From: Parabacteroides sp. AD58
GTDB lineage: Bacteria > Bacteroidota > Bacteroidia > Bacteroidales > Tannerellaceae
NCBI RefSeq assembly: GCF_023744375.2
Contig: NZ_CP146284.1
Location: 2,356,001 to 2,420,000 of the forward strand
DNA: 64,000 nt
Reading direction: 5' to 3'
The position numbers and the translations under genes were made by a program. Numbering within the stretch: position 1 is the first letter of the stretch; every line of letters begins with the position of its first letter. The notes under the pieces were generated by a model. That model worked only from the letters and a program-made list of their open reading frames with translations. It did not search any database and was not told where the DNA came from. Shown piece after piece: positions 37,574 through 48,300 of the stretch.

Positions 37574-38197
37574 ATGATTATTATTGGCATAGCAGGTGGA
37601 ACCGGATCCGGAAAAACGACCGTGGTAAGAAAAATAGTAAACAGTCTGAAACCCGGAGAAGTAGTGCTCCTTCCACAGGATTCATATTATAAAGACAGCA
37701 GCCACGTACCGGCAGAATTGAGGCAACAGATCAATTTCGACCATCCGGATGCCTTCGACTGGCCATTGTTGCTACAACACATTCAGATGTTGAAGGAAGG
37801 GAAAAGCATCGAACAACCGGTATATCACTACCAGACAAGTTCCCGACTGGCAGAAACGATTCATGTAGAACCGCGTCCGGTGATTATTATTGAAGGAATT
37901 CTGGCCTTATGCGATCCGGATTTACGCAACATGATGGACTTGAAAATCTTCGTGGATGCCGATCCCGACGAACGGTTAATCCGTGTCATCCAGCGGGATG
38001 TTGTGGAACGCGGACGGACAGCCGAAGCGGTGATGGAGCGTTATACCCGAGTACTCAAACCCATGCATCAGCAGTTCATTGAGCCAACCAAACGATATGC
38101 CGATTTGATTATTCCAGAAGGCGGGAACAACGAAATTGCCATTCATATCCTGAAGATGTACATCGAGAAGCATCTGCATCACGAGGTGAATATGTAA
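37574..38197 (+). CDS. udk: Uridine kinase
   Basis: A 207-residue uridine/cytidine kinase of the pyrimidine salvage pathway, converting uridine to UMP with a nucleoside triphosphate. The start MIIIGIAGGTGSGKTT puts the P-loop at residues 8-15, as in other Udk proteins. Further motifs are LLPQDSYYKD, INFDHPDAFDWPLL (nucleoside binding), QPVYHYQTSSR, VIIIEGILAL and the lid region FVDADPDERLIRVIQRDVVERGR. Length fits the family. The next gene, rex, has its own promoter. Confidence 0.95.
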   Translation: MIIIGIAGGTGSGKTTVVRKIVNSLKPGEVVLLPQDSYYKDSSHVPAELRQQINFDHPDAFDWPLLLQHIQMLKEGKSIEQPVYHYQTSSRLAETIHVEPRPVIIIEGILALCDPDLRNMMDLKIFVDADPDERLIRVIQRDVVERGRTAEAVMERYTRVLKPMHQQFIEPTKRYADLIIPEGGNNEIAIHILKMYIEKHLHHEVNM

Positions 38198-38246
38198 TCC
38201 GTCTAAAAACTCACCATACGATTCTGCTTAAGTCGAGGAAAAATCG

Positions 38247-38254
38247 TACTTTTG
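38247..38254 (+). promoter_or_regulatory. rex -7 promoter element
   Basis: TACTTTTG is an exact -7 match. With the rex start at 38374 it implies a leader of roughly 115 nt. An in-frame ATG at 38269 is an alternative start much closer to it. Confidence 0.5.
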
Positions 38255-38373
38255 CAATCGGTTTGGAAATGTCGGGAACAGATATTTATCCGTACAGAGT
38301 TTCACAAAAACAGAGAATGCCCTGTATTGCCAGGTCTCTTAGCCATATCTGTTTTGACACAAAGCCGAGGTTA

Positions 38374-39042
38374 ATGAATAAGACTGAACAAATGACCCGT
38401 GATGAGATAAGAACAATAACAAAGGTACCAGAACCGACATTACGCCGGTTACCCTGGTATCTGGCTTTTGTGAAGCTGTTGAGAGGAAAAGGAGAAACTG
38501 TCATCTCGTCTACCCAGATTTCAAAGGAAATCAATGTAGATTCCAGTCAGGTTGCCAAAGATTTATCATTCGTGAATGTAACGGGGAAAACCCGCGTCGG
38601 CTACGAAATTGATGCCTTGGTAGAAGAGCTGGAAGATTTTTTGGGTTTCACTTCATCGCACAAAGCCTTCCTGTTTGGCGTGGGAAGCTTAGGAGCGGCC
38701 CTGCTTCATGACACCGGACTAAAGCAATACGGTCTGGATATAGTAGCCGGCTTTGACGTCCGCCCCGAACTTGAAGGACAAATGATCAACGGTATTCCGG
38801 TTTATCATATTGACCGGTTTCCGGAAATGCGTGAACAGCTGGGTGCTACCATCGGAGTAATTACCGTACCCGTCGACAGAGCCCAGGAAGTAGCCGACCA
38901 GATCATAGCCGGAGGCATCAAGGGATTATGGAATTTTACACCGTTCCGCATCCGAGTACCCGAAAATATCGTCATACAAAATACCTCCATGTACGCCCAT
39001 CTGGCCGTGATGTTTAATCGTTTGAACTCAATAAATCACTAA
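38374..39042 (+). CDS. rex: Redox-sensing transcriptional repressor Rex
   Basis: Rex represses fermentation and respiration genes and releases DNA when the NADH/NAD+ ratio rises. From MNKTEQMTRDEIRT the protein is 222 residues, the usual Rex size. The N-terminal winged helix contains VPEPTLRRLPWYLAFVKLL and SSTQISKEINVDSSQVAKDL. The Rossmann domain has the NADH loop FLFGVGSLGAALL, then VAGFDVRPEL and the dimer-swap C-terminal end WNFTPFRIRVPENIVIQNTSMYAHLAVMFNRL. Starts at 38269 or earlier are possible and would add a poorly conserved extension. It is followed by the FAH-family gene after 1 bp, so they are cotranscribed. Confidence 0.95.
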   Translation: MNKTEQMTRDEIRTITKVPEPTLRRLPWYLAFVKLLRGKGETVISSTQISKEINVDSSQVAKDLSFVNVTGKTRVGYEIDALVEELEDFLGFTSSHKAFLFGVGSLGAALLHDTGLKQYGLDIVAGFDVRPELEGQMINGIPVYHIDRFPEMREQLGATIGVITVPVDRAQEVADQIIAGGIKGLWNFTPFRIRVPENIVIQNTSMYAHLAVMFNRLNSINH

Positions 39043-39043
39043 A

Positions 39044-39658
39044 ATGAAAATAATTGCCGTTGGAATGAACTATGCGGCCCACAATAAAGAGCTGCATCAT
39101 ACGTTAGAATTAACAGAGCCTACCATCTTTATGAAGTCTGATTCTTCGTTATTGAAAGACGGAAAGCCTTTTTTCATTCCGGATTTCTCGTCGGAGATTC
39201 ATTATGAGACGGAGCTGGTAGTGAAGATTGACCGGTTGGGAAAGAATATTGCTGAACGCTTTGCTCACCGCTATTACAGCGAAGTAACAGTTGGCATCGA
39301 CTTTACGGCCAGAGACCTGCAACGGCGCTTGCGCGAACAAGGTCTGCCGTGGGAAATCAGCAAAGCATTCGACAACTCTGCGGCAATCGGCACTTTCATT
39401 CCACTGGAAGAAGCTGGTAACATTAATCAGCTATCGTTTCATCTGGACATTAACGGAAAGACGGTACAACAGGGAAATACAGCAGATATGCTCTTTCCAG
39501 TAGACAAGATCATTGCCTATGTCAGCCGTTTCTTTACGTTGAAAATCGGCGATCTGATTTATACCGGAACGCCCGTCGGCGTCGGTCCGGTCAGCATTGG
39601 CGATCACCTGGAAGGATATTTAGGCGAACGGAAACTACTGGACTTCCATGTACGTTGA
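39044..39658 (+). CDS. Fumarylacetoacetate hydrolase-family protein
   Basis: A 204-residue single-domain FAH-superfamily enzyme. It begins MKIIAVGMNYAAHNKE and shows PTIFMKSDSSLL and the metal-binding acidic triad region: EIHYETELVVKI (E-x-E) and VGIDFTARDLQRRLREQGLPWEISKAFDNSA. The end has FTLKIGDLIYTGTPVGVGPV. Members act as hydratases, decarboxylases or acylpyruvate hydrolases, some on oxaloacetate tautomers; the particular reaction cannot be assigned. Its tight coupling to rex is notable, since Rex-linked genes often deal with central carbon metabolism, but that is inference. Confidence 0.9.
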   Translation: MKIIAVGMNYAAHNKELHHTLELTEPTIFMKSDSSLLKDGKPFFIPDFSSEIHYETELVVKIDRLGKNIAERFAHRYYSEVTVGIDFTARDLQRRLREQGLPWEISKAFDNSAAIGTFIPLEEAGNINQLSFHLDINGKTVQQGNTADMLFPVDKIIAYVSRFFTLKIGDLIYTGTPVGVGPVSIGDHLEGYLGERKLLDFHVR

Positions 39659-39746
39659 TAGGCTCATACAAGCAACCATTAACAAGTAAAAATTAACAAC
39701 TGATTATTCGTCATTTTCAATTGTCAATTTTTTGGAAGTATGTAGT

Positions 39747-42700
39747 ATGAAACGATTTTTGTCTTTCTTTATAGCTGTTCTTTTGTCATTTTCGTCGGCT
39801 TGGGCTGTCGGGAACTATACATCACAGTCGGTTCTTTCTTCAGGTCACTGGGTAAAAATCAAAGTGACAAAGAACGGAGTGTACAAACTGACGGCCTCAG
39901 ACCTGAGCAAGATGGGCTTTTCTGATCCGTCGAAAGTTTCCATTTACGGATATGGAGGCTGGATACTCGACGAGAAATTCTCAGACTCGGCCTATCACGA
40001 CGACTTGCCTGCCGTTCCGGTATGGCGAGACGGCTCAACGCTTTATTTTTATGCAAGAGGAACCGTCAAATGGGATTATGAAACGGTAAATACACAAGAG
40101 AATAAAAAGCTGTTCGTTCATACTAACAATCCTTACGCTACCGCCGGGTATTATTTTGTAACCGACGCGACAGAGACACATGACATGCCGGAACAAGCCT
40201 CGGTAGAAGGAGCCGTCAGACAGATTTCCACCTTCGATGATTACCAGGTATGGGAAAAAGACGAAGTGGCCGTCAATGAATCCGGACGCGAATTGTTCGG
40301 GGAATCGTTCATTTCGACGACAACCCGTAATTTCACCTTCTCTGTTCCCGGGATCACCTCCGACGACGCCGAAGTGACGATGCGTTTCATTGCCCGTACC
40401 ACCAGCCGGACACCTGTAACGCTTACCGTCGGCAATGCCGTCCTTTCTCTTTCCATTTCCGCTCCTACCTCGAATGCCAGTTACACCAAAGCCGTAGCGG
40501 CATCAGGGAATGTGACGTGGAAAGGCGAGAAAAGCGAGTCGGTCAAGATGGAAGTCACCTACGGAAAAACGGGCGACCAGAATGTATATCTGGATTATAT
40601 TCGTTTCCAGATGAAACGTGCCTTGAAACTTTACGGAACAGAGACCGCCTTCCGCAGCGTAGACGCCATCAACAATGTGTCCCGCTTTGAGTTGGCTGAT
40701 GCTTCCGAGTCGACTGTCGTACTGAACGTAACCGATGTGACGAATCCGAAACGGATGCAGACCACGCTGGAAGGAACAAACCTTTCTTTCACGGCGGCTG
40801 CTTCCAGTCAATTACAGGAATATATTGCATTCGACAAGAATAAACTGACCGATACACCGGAAATCATAGGCGAAGTTTCCACACAAAACTTGCACGGACT
40901 GGAAACTCCGAACATGGTGATCATCGTTCCTCCGGCTTTTACAGCACAGGCTCAACGATTGGCAGAAGCACATCGCCAGCGCAACGGGCTGACGGTTGAA
41001 GTTATCAACCCGGAACCTATCTACAACGAGTTTTCAAGTGGAACACCAGATGCAACAGCTTACCGCCGCCTAATGAAAATGTTTTACGACCGGAACCCGG
41101 AGAAGCTGAAATACCTGCTGTTGTTCGGCGACGGCTGTTATGATAATCGCGGACTGACTCGCGAATGGCAGCAGAACAGTTCGCTATTGGCCAATATGCT
41201 CCTCACCTACCAGTCGCAGAACTCAATTGACATCTATTCTTATACAACCGACGATTATTTTGGTTTCCTAGAAGACGGCAGTGGCGCTTCATTAGCTTCG
41301 GCCAAACTTTGTGTGGGAATCGGCCGCTTTCCTATCCGCACGAACGATGAAGCCAAAGCAGCGGTCGACAAAATCATTTCCTACATGGATAATACACTTC
41401 CGGGTAATTGGAAGAACAACATTACATTTGTAGCTGATGACGGAAGTAATGCCGATCCTGACAAGAATGCACATATGAAGCAGGCTGATGCACTCGCAAA
41501 AATTGTAGAAGAAAATCATCCGGAGTTCCGCATCAACAAGCTTTACTTCGACGCGTATACGAAAGACCGTACAGGCGGAAATGCGTCCTATCCGGATGTA
41601 GAAACGGCTTTACAGAAGCAGCTGAAAAACGGACTGATGGTACTGAATTATACAGGACATGGCAATACGACGAGCTGGAGTGACGAAGCTGTAATGACGC
41701 AATCATATATTCAGCAGGCCACTTATCCGTATTTGCCTTTATGGATTACAGCGACTTGCGACTTTACCCGCTTTGATGCCCTGGCTACTTCGGCAGGCGA
41801 ATCCGTATTCCTCAACGAGAAAAGTGGAGGTATCGCCTTATTTACCACCACGCGTGCCGTCTTTTCACAAGACAATGCGGTCATTAACCAGGCTATTATC
41901 CGTAATCTGTTCTCTCGAGAAGGCAACCGGCGTTACACGTTGGGCGAAGTGATGATGAAAGCCAAGCAAAGTATGGAAACTGATTCCAACAAATTAAACT
42001 TCACCTTGATTGGAGACCCTGCATTGACGCTGACTTTCCCCGATTATAGTATTGCTGTAACAGAAATCAATGGAAAGCAGCTAGATTCGTCCGAAGATAT
42101 TACAATCAAAGCATTGGAACGAGTTACCATCAAAGGCGAAGTGCGGAAACCGGACGGAACCAAAGATAGTGGGTTTACAGGGCCGTTGCAATCAACTATC
42201 TTCGACAGCAAATCGACAATCACAACGCTGGATAATTTCAGTACCGGAACAAAATTCCAGTATGAAGATTATCCCAATACGTTATATATAGGAAATGATA
42301 CGGTTCGTAACGGGGAATTTTCTTTTACCTTTACGGTTCCGAAAGACATCGCCTACTCTAACGACTTCGGTAAAATGAACTTCTATGCCCTGAACAACCA
42401 GGATTCTATCGAGGCACAAGGTTCTTTCATGGATTTCCGCGTGGGTGGCACATCCGATACGGGCGGTGACGATACAGAAGGTCCCGAGATCCGTTATCTG
42501 TATCTGAACGATACAACCTTTGTAGACGGAGGACAAGTCAATTCCACTCCGCTGTTTGTGGCTTCGCTTTGGGACAAAAGCGGTATCAACATTACAGGCA
42601 GCAGCATTGGTCACGACATGATGCTGATTATCGACAATCAGACATCAAAGAGCTATAACCTGAATGATTATTATCAGCTGGTTGGCAACGACGGTGCCGG

Positions 42701-43136
42701 GCAAGTGATCTTCTCGATTCCGCAACTGGAGGCTGGCCTGCATACCGCCGAATTCAAAGTATGGGATGTTCTGAATAATTCAACGACACAGACATTCACT
42801 TTTGAGGTGGTAAAAGACATGAAGCCGAATCTGATTTCCGTCTATGCGACACCGGTTCCGGCACGTGAACAGGTGACTTTCCACCTGAAGCACAATTTCC
42901 CGGAATCACAGCTGACAGTCAAAATAGAAGTATATGACATGGCAGGCCGTTTGCGCTGGAGCCACGAAGAAACAGGTTCGTCAGAAGCCTTTAAAGATTA
43001 TCAATTGGAATGGAATATGATGGGCAACGGCAATGCCCGTCTGCGTCCGGGCGTATATATTTACCGGGCTTCTTTGCGGTCTGGTAATTCCCAAACGGCA
43101 ACGGGAGCGAATAAAATGATTATCCTTGCACAATAA
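39747..43136 (+). CDS. porU: Type IX secretion system sortase PorU
   Basis: PorU is the outer-membrane-associated gingipain-like (C25) protease that removes the C-terminal sorting domain from type IX cargo and attaches cargo to surface lipopolysaccharide. From MKRFLSFFIAVLL it is about 1129 residues, with a signal peptide ending SSAWA. The C25 domain spans roughly residues 390-770, with the catalytic His638 in LNYTGHGNTTSW and Cys671 in ITATCDFTRF. Beta domains follow, and it ends with its own sorting-like region (VYDMAGRLRWS, RPGVYIYRASL, KMIILAQ). A TTG-initiated start at 39732 is less likely. porV follows after 56 bp. Confidence 0.93.
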   Translation: MKRFLSFFIAVLLSFSSAWAVGNYTSQSVLSSGHWVKIKVTKNGVYKLTASDLSKMGFSDPSKVSIYGYGGWILDEKFSDSAYHDDLPAVPVWRDGSTLYFYARGTVKWDYETVNTQENKKLFVHTNNPYATAGYYFVTDATETHDMPEQASVEGAVRQISTFDDYQVWEKDEVAVNESGRELFGESFISTTTRNFTFSVPGITSDDAEVTMRFIARTTSRTPVTLTVGNAVLSLSISAPTSNASYTKAVAASGNVTWKGEKSESVKMEVTYGKTGDQNVYLDYIRFQMKRALKLYGTETAFRSVDAINNVSRFELADASESTVVLNVTDVTNPKRMQTTLEGTNLSFTAAASSQLQEYIAFDKNKLTDTPEIIGEVSTQNLHGLETPNMVIIVPPAFTAQAQRLAEAHRQRNGLTVEVINPEPIYNEFSSGTPDATAYRRLMKMFYDRNPEKLKYLLLFGDGCYDNRGLTREWQQNSSLLANMLLTYQSQNSIDIYSYTTDDYFGFLEDGSGASLASAKLCVGIGRFPIRTNDEAKAAVDKIISYMDNTLPGNWKNNITFVADDGSNADPDKNAHMKQADALAKIVEENHPEFRINKLYFDAYTKDRTGGNASYPDVETALQKQLKNGLMVLNYTGHGNTTSWSDEAVMTQSYIQQATYPYLPLWITATCDFTRFDALATSAGESVFLNEKSGGIALFTTTRAVFSQDNAVINQAIIRNLFSREGNRRYTLGEVMMKAKQSMETDSNKLNFTLIGDPALTLTFPDYSIAVTEINGKQLDSSEDITIKALERVTIKGEVRKPDGTKDSGFTGPLQSTIFDSKSTITTLDNFSTGTKFQYEDYPNTLYIGNDTVRNGEFSFTFTVPKDIAYSNDFGKMNFYALNNQDSIEAQGSFMDFRVGGTSDTGGDDTEGPEIRYLYLNDTTFVDGGQVNSTPLFVASLWDKSGINITGSSIGHDMMLIIDNQTSKSYNLNDYYQLVGNDGAGQVIFSIPQLEAGLHTAEFKVWDVLNNSTTQTFTFEVVKDMKPNLISVYATPVPAREQVTFHLKHNFPESQLTVKIEVYDMAGRLRWSHEETGSSEAFKDYQLEWNMMGNGNARLRPGVYIYRASLRSGNSQTATGANKMIILAQ

Positions 43137-43192
43137 AAGGAGAAAAGAGTAGTTATATAAGTGATTCGTAATAAGATTATATTGAAATAAAG

Positions 43193-44386
43193 ATGATAAA
43201 AAATCGTAGTTTGAAGCTTTGGAGTCTTGTCGCACTTTTATTTATCTCGGCAACCAAACTGTACGCACAGGAAAATGTTAAGGCACAATTTGCCCCAATC
43301 AATACGGCTGTTCCATCCTTGTCTATTGCTCCAGACGCACGTGGTGGCGGTATGGGTGACAATGGTGTGGCAACGCTTCCCGATGTGAATTCACAATATT
43401 GGAATCCGGCCAAATACGTATTCAACTACAGCCAGGCCGGCGTTTCACTTTCCTATACACCTTGGTTGCGTAAGTTGGTCAACGACGTGGCTTTAGTAAA
43501 TCTGTCCGGTTATTATAAATTAGGTAGCGATGACCGCCAGGCAATCGGAGCTTCTCTACGTTATTTCTCTTTTGGTGAAGTACAAAACAATGACGAGAAC
43601 AGTGGTGCCACACTGATGACTCTGAATCCTTACGAAATGGCTTTAGACGTCAGCTATAGCCGTAAGTTATCGGAAGCCTTTTCTATGGCAGTTGCCTTAC
43701 GCTATATCCGTTCCGATCAAGGAGCTGACCCGACAGCGGAAATGGTTCCGGGCAATGCCTTCTCAGCAGATATTGCCGGATATCTGGAACGCTATGTCAT
43801 CATGGGCCAGGCAGAAGCGTTGTGGAGCTTCGGATTCAATGTATCCAACATCGGTACCAAAATATCCTATGACGGTGGCGGAACCAACCAGTTCCTGCCA
43901 ACCAAATTATCGATCGGTACAGGTCTATTATACCCGATTGACGATTATAACCAGATCGGAGCTTATGTAGACTTGAGTAAATACCTGGTTCCAAGTGAAC
44001 CGCAGCGGACAGGTACTACACAGGAAGACGAACAAGATTATAACAACCGGGTAGAAGAATACAACTCCATGTCGTCTATCACCGGTATGTTTAAATCATT
44101 TGGTGATTCTCCGTTAGGATTTAAAGGAGAATTACAGGAAATCATGGCATCTATCGGTATTGAATACAGTTATAATCAACAGTTCTTCGTACGTGGCGGA
44201 TATTACTATGAGAATGAGAATATGGGTAATCGACAGTATTTCTCATTCGGAGCCGGCTTCCGTATGAGTGTATTCCAGTTGGATGCAGCTTATCTGGTCA
44301 GCACCGTGCCAAGCAACCCGTTGGATCAGACCCTGCGTTTCTCTCTGTCATTCGATATGGACGGAATCAAGAACTTATTCAAATAA
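43193..44386 (+). CDS. porV: Type IX secretion outer-membrane protein PorV
   Basis: PorV (LptO) is a FadL-like beta-barrel that binds sorting domains as they leave the type IX translocon and delivers cargo to PorU. The 397-residue protein has a signal peptide ending KLYAQ. The PorV start pattern follows, with APINTAVPSLSIAPDARGGGMGDNGVA and NSQYWNPAKYVF. Alternating barrel strands continue to a C-terminal RFSLSFDMDGIKNLFK. Immediate linkage to porU is conserved in type IX-bearing Bacteroidetes and confirms the assignment. ispF follows by 9 bp and may be cotranscribed. Confidence 0.93.
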   Translation: MIKNRSLKLWSLVALLFISATKLYAQENVKAQFAPINTAVPSLSIAPDARGGGMGDNGVATLPDVNSQYWNPAKYVFNYSQAGVSLSYTPWLRKLVNDVALVNLSGYYKLGSDDRQAIGASLRYFSFGEVQNNDENSGATLMTLNPYEMALDVSYSRKLSEAFSMAVALRYIRSDQGADPTAEMVPGNAFSADIAGYLERYVIMGQAEALWSFGFNVSNIGTKISYDGGGTNQFLPTKLSIGTGLLYPIDDYNQIGAYVDLSKYLVPSEPQRTGTTQEDEQDYNNRVEEYNSMSSITGMFKSFGDSPLGFKGELQEIMASIGIEYSYNQQFFVRGGYYYENENMGNRQYFSFGAGFRMSVFQLDAAYLVSTVPSNPLDQTLRFSLSFDMDGIKNLFK

Positions 44387-44395
44387 GAGACAAAC

Positions 44396-44878
44396 ATGAA
44401 GATCAGAGTAGGATTTGGATACGACGTACATAAGCTGGTGCCGGGACGCGATTTATGGTTGGGCGGCATCAAGATTGAACATACGGAAGGCTTATTGGGA
44501 CATAGCGACGCAGATGTATTAATTCATGCCATTTGTGATGCCCTGCTTGGTGCAGCCAATATGCGTGATATCGGCTATCACTTTCCTGACACAGCTCATG
44601 AATACGAAAATATCGACAGTAAGATTCTTCTTCGCAAGACAATGGCATTGCTTCGAAATGCAGGCTATGAATTAGGAAATATAGATGCGACCGTAGCAGC
44701 CGAACGACCGAAATTGAATCCGCATATTCCAGAGATGAAGCGTGTTTTGGCTTCTGTACTGGAAGTGGATGAAGACGATATTTCCATCAAGGCGACAACC
44801 ACAGAGAAACTGGGTTTCACAGGGCGGCAAGAAGGCATGGCTGCTTATGCAACCGTCCTAATCCAGCGTTTGGCGTAA
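44396..44878 (+). CDS. ispF: 2-C-methyl-D-erythritol 2,4-cyclodiphosphate synthase
   Basis: IspF catalyses the cyclisation step of the MEP isoprenoid pathway. The 160-residue protein has the family start IRVGFGYDVHKL (zinc residues D and H), GLLGHSDADVLIHAICDALLGAA, IGYHFPDT and the C-terminal KATTTEKLGFTGRQEGMAAYA. Length matches the trimeric enzyme. Dxs of the same pathway is encoded at 59747-61657, so two MEP genes lie in the window but not together. Confidence 0.97.
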   Translation: MKIRVGFGYDVHKLVPGRDLWLGGIKIEHTEGLLGHSDADVLIHAICDALLGAANMRDIGYHFPDTAHEYENIDSKILLRKTMALLRNAGYELGNIDATVAAERPKLNPHIPEMKRVLASVLEVDEDDISIKATTTEKLGFTGRQEGMAAYATVLIQRLA

Positions 44879-44955
44879 CTATTCCCAAAAACATACCGTT
44901 TTTTCATTAAAATAGGCCGGCTTTTTGTAGCTTTACGCCAGAAAAGAAATTCAAC

Positions 44956-45303
44956 ATGAAAAATAACGATTGGAAAAGCCGTCTGGGAGTGATGTATTCG
45001 ACGAACCCGGACTTTCAATATGAGACAAACGAGGAACCGGAAGAAGAAACTCTGCCTAAAGAAAAACAGAAGTTACGCGTAAGCCTCGACAAACGAAACC
45101 GAGGCGGGAAAGTAGTAACACTCATCACCGGCTTCTGCGGAACGACCTCCGATCTCGAAGCTTTAGGAAAACTTCTTAAAGTAAAATGCGGAGTAGGCGG
45201 TTCAGCCAAAGACGGCGAAATTATCATCCAAGGAGATTTCCGGGGAAAAGTAGACGAAATCCTGCGGAAAGAAGGATATACACAAGTAAAAGTAATCCGC
45301 TGA
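44956..45303 (+). CDS. yciH: SUI1/YciH-family translation factor
   Basis: A 115-residue protein with the eIF1/SUI1 fold over its last 75 or so residues. It shows RGGKVVTLITGF, LKVKCGVGGSAKDGEIIIQGDFRGKV and the terminal LRKEGYTQVKVIR, matching bacterial YciH. YciH is thought to influence start-codon fidelity or translation during stress. The first 35 residues are polar and acidic. It is followed by the helicase gene after 28 bp. Confidence 0.92.
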   Translation: MKNNDWKSRLGVMYSTNPDFQYETNEEPEEETLPKEKQKLRVSLDKRNRGGKVVTLITGFCGTTSDLEALGKLLKVKCGVGGSAKDGEIIIQGDFRGKVDEILRKEGYTQVKVIR

Positions 45304-45331
45304 AGATATTTCATCCCTAAACATTTCTACC

Positions 45332-48300
45332 ATGCTGACGATCTATCGTGCATCTGCTGGAGCCGGAAAAACTCATCAGCTGACTGGCGAATATTTATTG
45401 TTACTCTTCAGCCAGCCGGGAGCGTACCGCCGTATTTTGGCCGTGACTTTTACGAATAAGGCCACCGATGAAATGAAAAGTCGTATCGTAGAAGAATTAT
45501 ACCATCTGGCCTCTGGAGAAAAGTCAGATTATATACCTCTATTGGTCTCTGCTTACTCACTGACAGAAAAGGAAGTCCGCCATCAAGCCCGGAAGATTCT
45601 GATCGCCATTCTGCATGATTATTCAGCATTTAATATCAGTACGATCGACCGTTTCTTCCAACAGACCATGCGGGCTTTTACCCGTGAGATCGGACTGCAA
45701 GGCGGTTATGGAATCGAAATGGATCAGGAATTAGTACTAACTGAAGCCATCGACCGCTTATTAAGCGAGTTAGACCAACCTCAAAACAAGGAACTGTTGG
45801 GCTGGTTGCTCCGTTTTGGGGAAGAAAAGATAGAAGAAGGCGGAGAATGGGACTTACGGAAAGACATTACTGCACTGGGACGTGAAGTATTTAAGGAAAG
45901 TTACAAAGCTTTCAGTGAAGAAGTCGCCCACGACATCAGTGATAAGAATGCGCTTGAGACCTACAAGAATGCACTTTATGGCATCATCCGTTCAGTAGAA
46001 AAGGAAATACAGGAAATCGGAGAAAAAGGATTAGCGATCATGAGCCAGTTCGGTCTTTCACCGACCGACTTCAGTGGAGGAAACCGTTCACAAATGCTTT
46101 ATTTCTCCCGTTGGGCAGCTGGCGAGAAAAAGCCGCCTACGCCTACATTCTGCAAATTCGCCGATAACCTGGAAGCCTGTTTTACCAAGAAAATGGATGC
46201 AGGACAGAAAGCCATCATTGGAGCAGCCTTTGAGAATGGGTTAAACGACTATGTCAAGAAAGCCATTACCCGTTTTGAACAGCTGACGGACTACAATACA
46301 GCCCGTGAAATCACGCGCTATTATTATACGTTAGGCATTCTTACTGATATTTCCAATAAGATTGCCGAATATCGGGAAGAGAAGAATGTCATGCTGATCG
46401 CTGACACGACAGAACTTCTTAACCGAGTTATTGCAGGAAGCAACGCACCTTTCATCTATGAAAAGACAGGAACTCACATCGACCATTACATGATTGATGA
46501 ATTCCAGGATACCAGCGGTATGCAATGGGCAAATTTTCGTCCGCTGATTGAAGAAAGTTTAGCTCATAACCGCCCGAACCTGATTGTCGGAGACGTTAAA
46601 CAGAGTATTTACCGTTTCCGTAACTCCGACTGGAAGCTGCTGGATGAACAAGTAGCCCGTGATTTCTCTGCTGATGAAATACAAGAAGAGACGTTGAAAG
46701 ACAATTGGCGCAGCTGTCGCCATATCGTCGAATTCAACAATGCGCTCTTTACGGCTGCTCCTTACCTGTTACAGACCGTTTATAATGAAGACTTGAGCCA
46801 ATCGTCATTGAATGCCGAAGCACAAGCAGCTTTCTCGACCCGCATTATGGCGGCATATCAACGGAGTTTTCAACGGGTTCCTCTTCCTTTCCAGGATAAA
46901 GACGGACATGTCCGTATTGAATTTGTATCAGAAGAAGAAGATTCCGACTGGAAAGAGAACGCTCTCAACCGGTTGCCTGCCGTCTTGCAGCAGCTGCAAA
47001 CCAATGGTTATGCCTTGAAAGACATTGCCATCCTGGTACGTACAAACGGAGAAGGCGCACAAGTTGCCAATTATCTGTTGCAATACAAAGAAGAACATCC
47101 TGACGACGGATTCAACTATGATATCATTTCCGACGAAGCGCTGTATGTGAATAGCTCAGTAGCGGTACGTTTCTTCATTACGATTCTGCATCACCTGAAA
47201 AGTCCGGAAAACCAGACCTGGACACAAATGCTTCTGTTCTCCTATCGGATTCTGACGTCAGACTGGCAACGCACCGATTTTACGCCTGCAGAGAAAGCGG
47301 AGATGAAACGTCTTTCCACCTTGCCTTTATACGAAATGGCGGAAGGGTTATATCGGTTGTTCAGTCCTTATATCAGCGAAAAAGAGCAGGTTTTTGTCCT
47401 TGCCTTCCTCGATCTGATAACAGACTATGTACAGAAGGAAAACACCGACTTAGGACACTTTCTGAACTGGTGGGACGAATCGGGTATCCGTAAAACAATT
47501 GCTACGCCCGACGGACAGAATGCCATCCGAATCCTGACGGTACATAAATCCAAAGGATTGGGTTTCCGGGCTGTTATTCTTCCGTTCGCCAATTGGGAGA
47601 TTGATCATAAACCTTCTAAGCCGGTCGTTCTCTGGTGTCATCCGGAGAAAGCACCGTTCAACCAGTTGCATCTTGTTCCTGTACGCTACAGCTCATCCCT
47701 TGGATCCACAATCTTTGCCCGGGATTACTTTCAGGAGAAATTGCATGCTTTCATTGATAACCTGAATACCTTGTATGTAGCATTCACCCGTTCAAAGGAA
47801 GAACTGATTGTCTTCTCGCCCCGCCCAAAGAAGGTAAAAGACGACGGTTCGCTGGAGAAGATAGGATGCATAGCCGATTTATTATGGAGCTGCTTACAAC
47901 AGTCCATTCCTGATACAGCAGAAGGAGAAGCGCTTGTTCCACTTGCCGCATCTTTTGACTGGGCAAACAACCTGTTTGAACAAGGGACCTGGTGGAAACC
48001 TGAACAAAAGAATGCAGATATGAAGATCCAGGAATTTCCTTTAAGGAAACTGCATTCTATTTCAGCAGACAACCGCCTGCATCTGCGCCTGCGCGGACAG
48101 AATTATTTCTTCGATAACCCGCAACGCAAACAAGGCACATTGATGCACGAAGTACTGAGCATTGTACGCGTAGCAGACGATATTCCGGCCGCTGTCCACC
48201 GATATCAGGAACAAGGTGTGATCAGCCGGGAAGAAGAAAAGCAGCTCAATGCACAACTGCAGGCCTATATTAAACAACCGGAAGTGCAACGCTGGTACGA

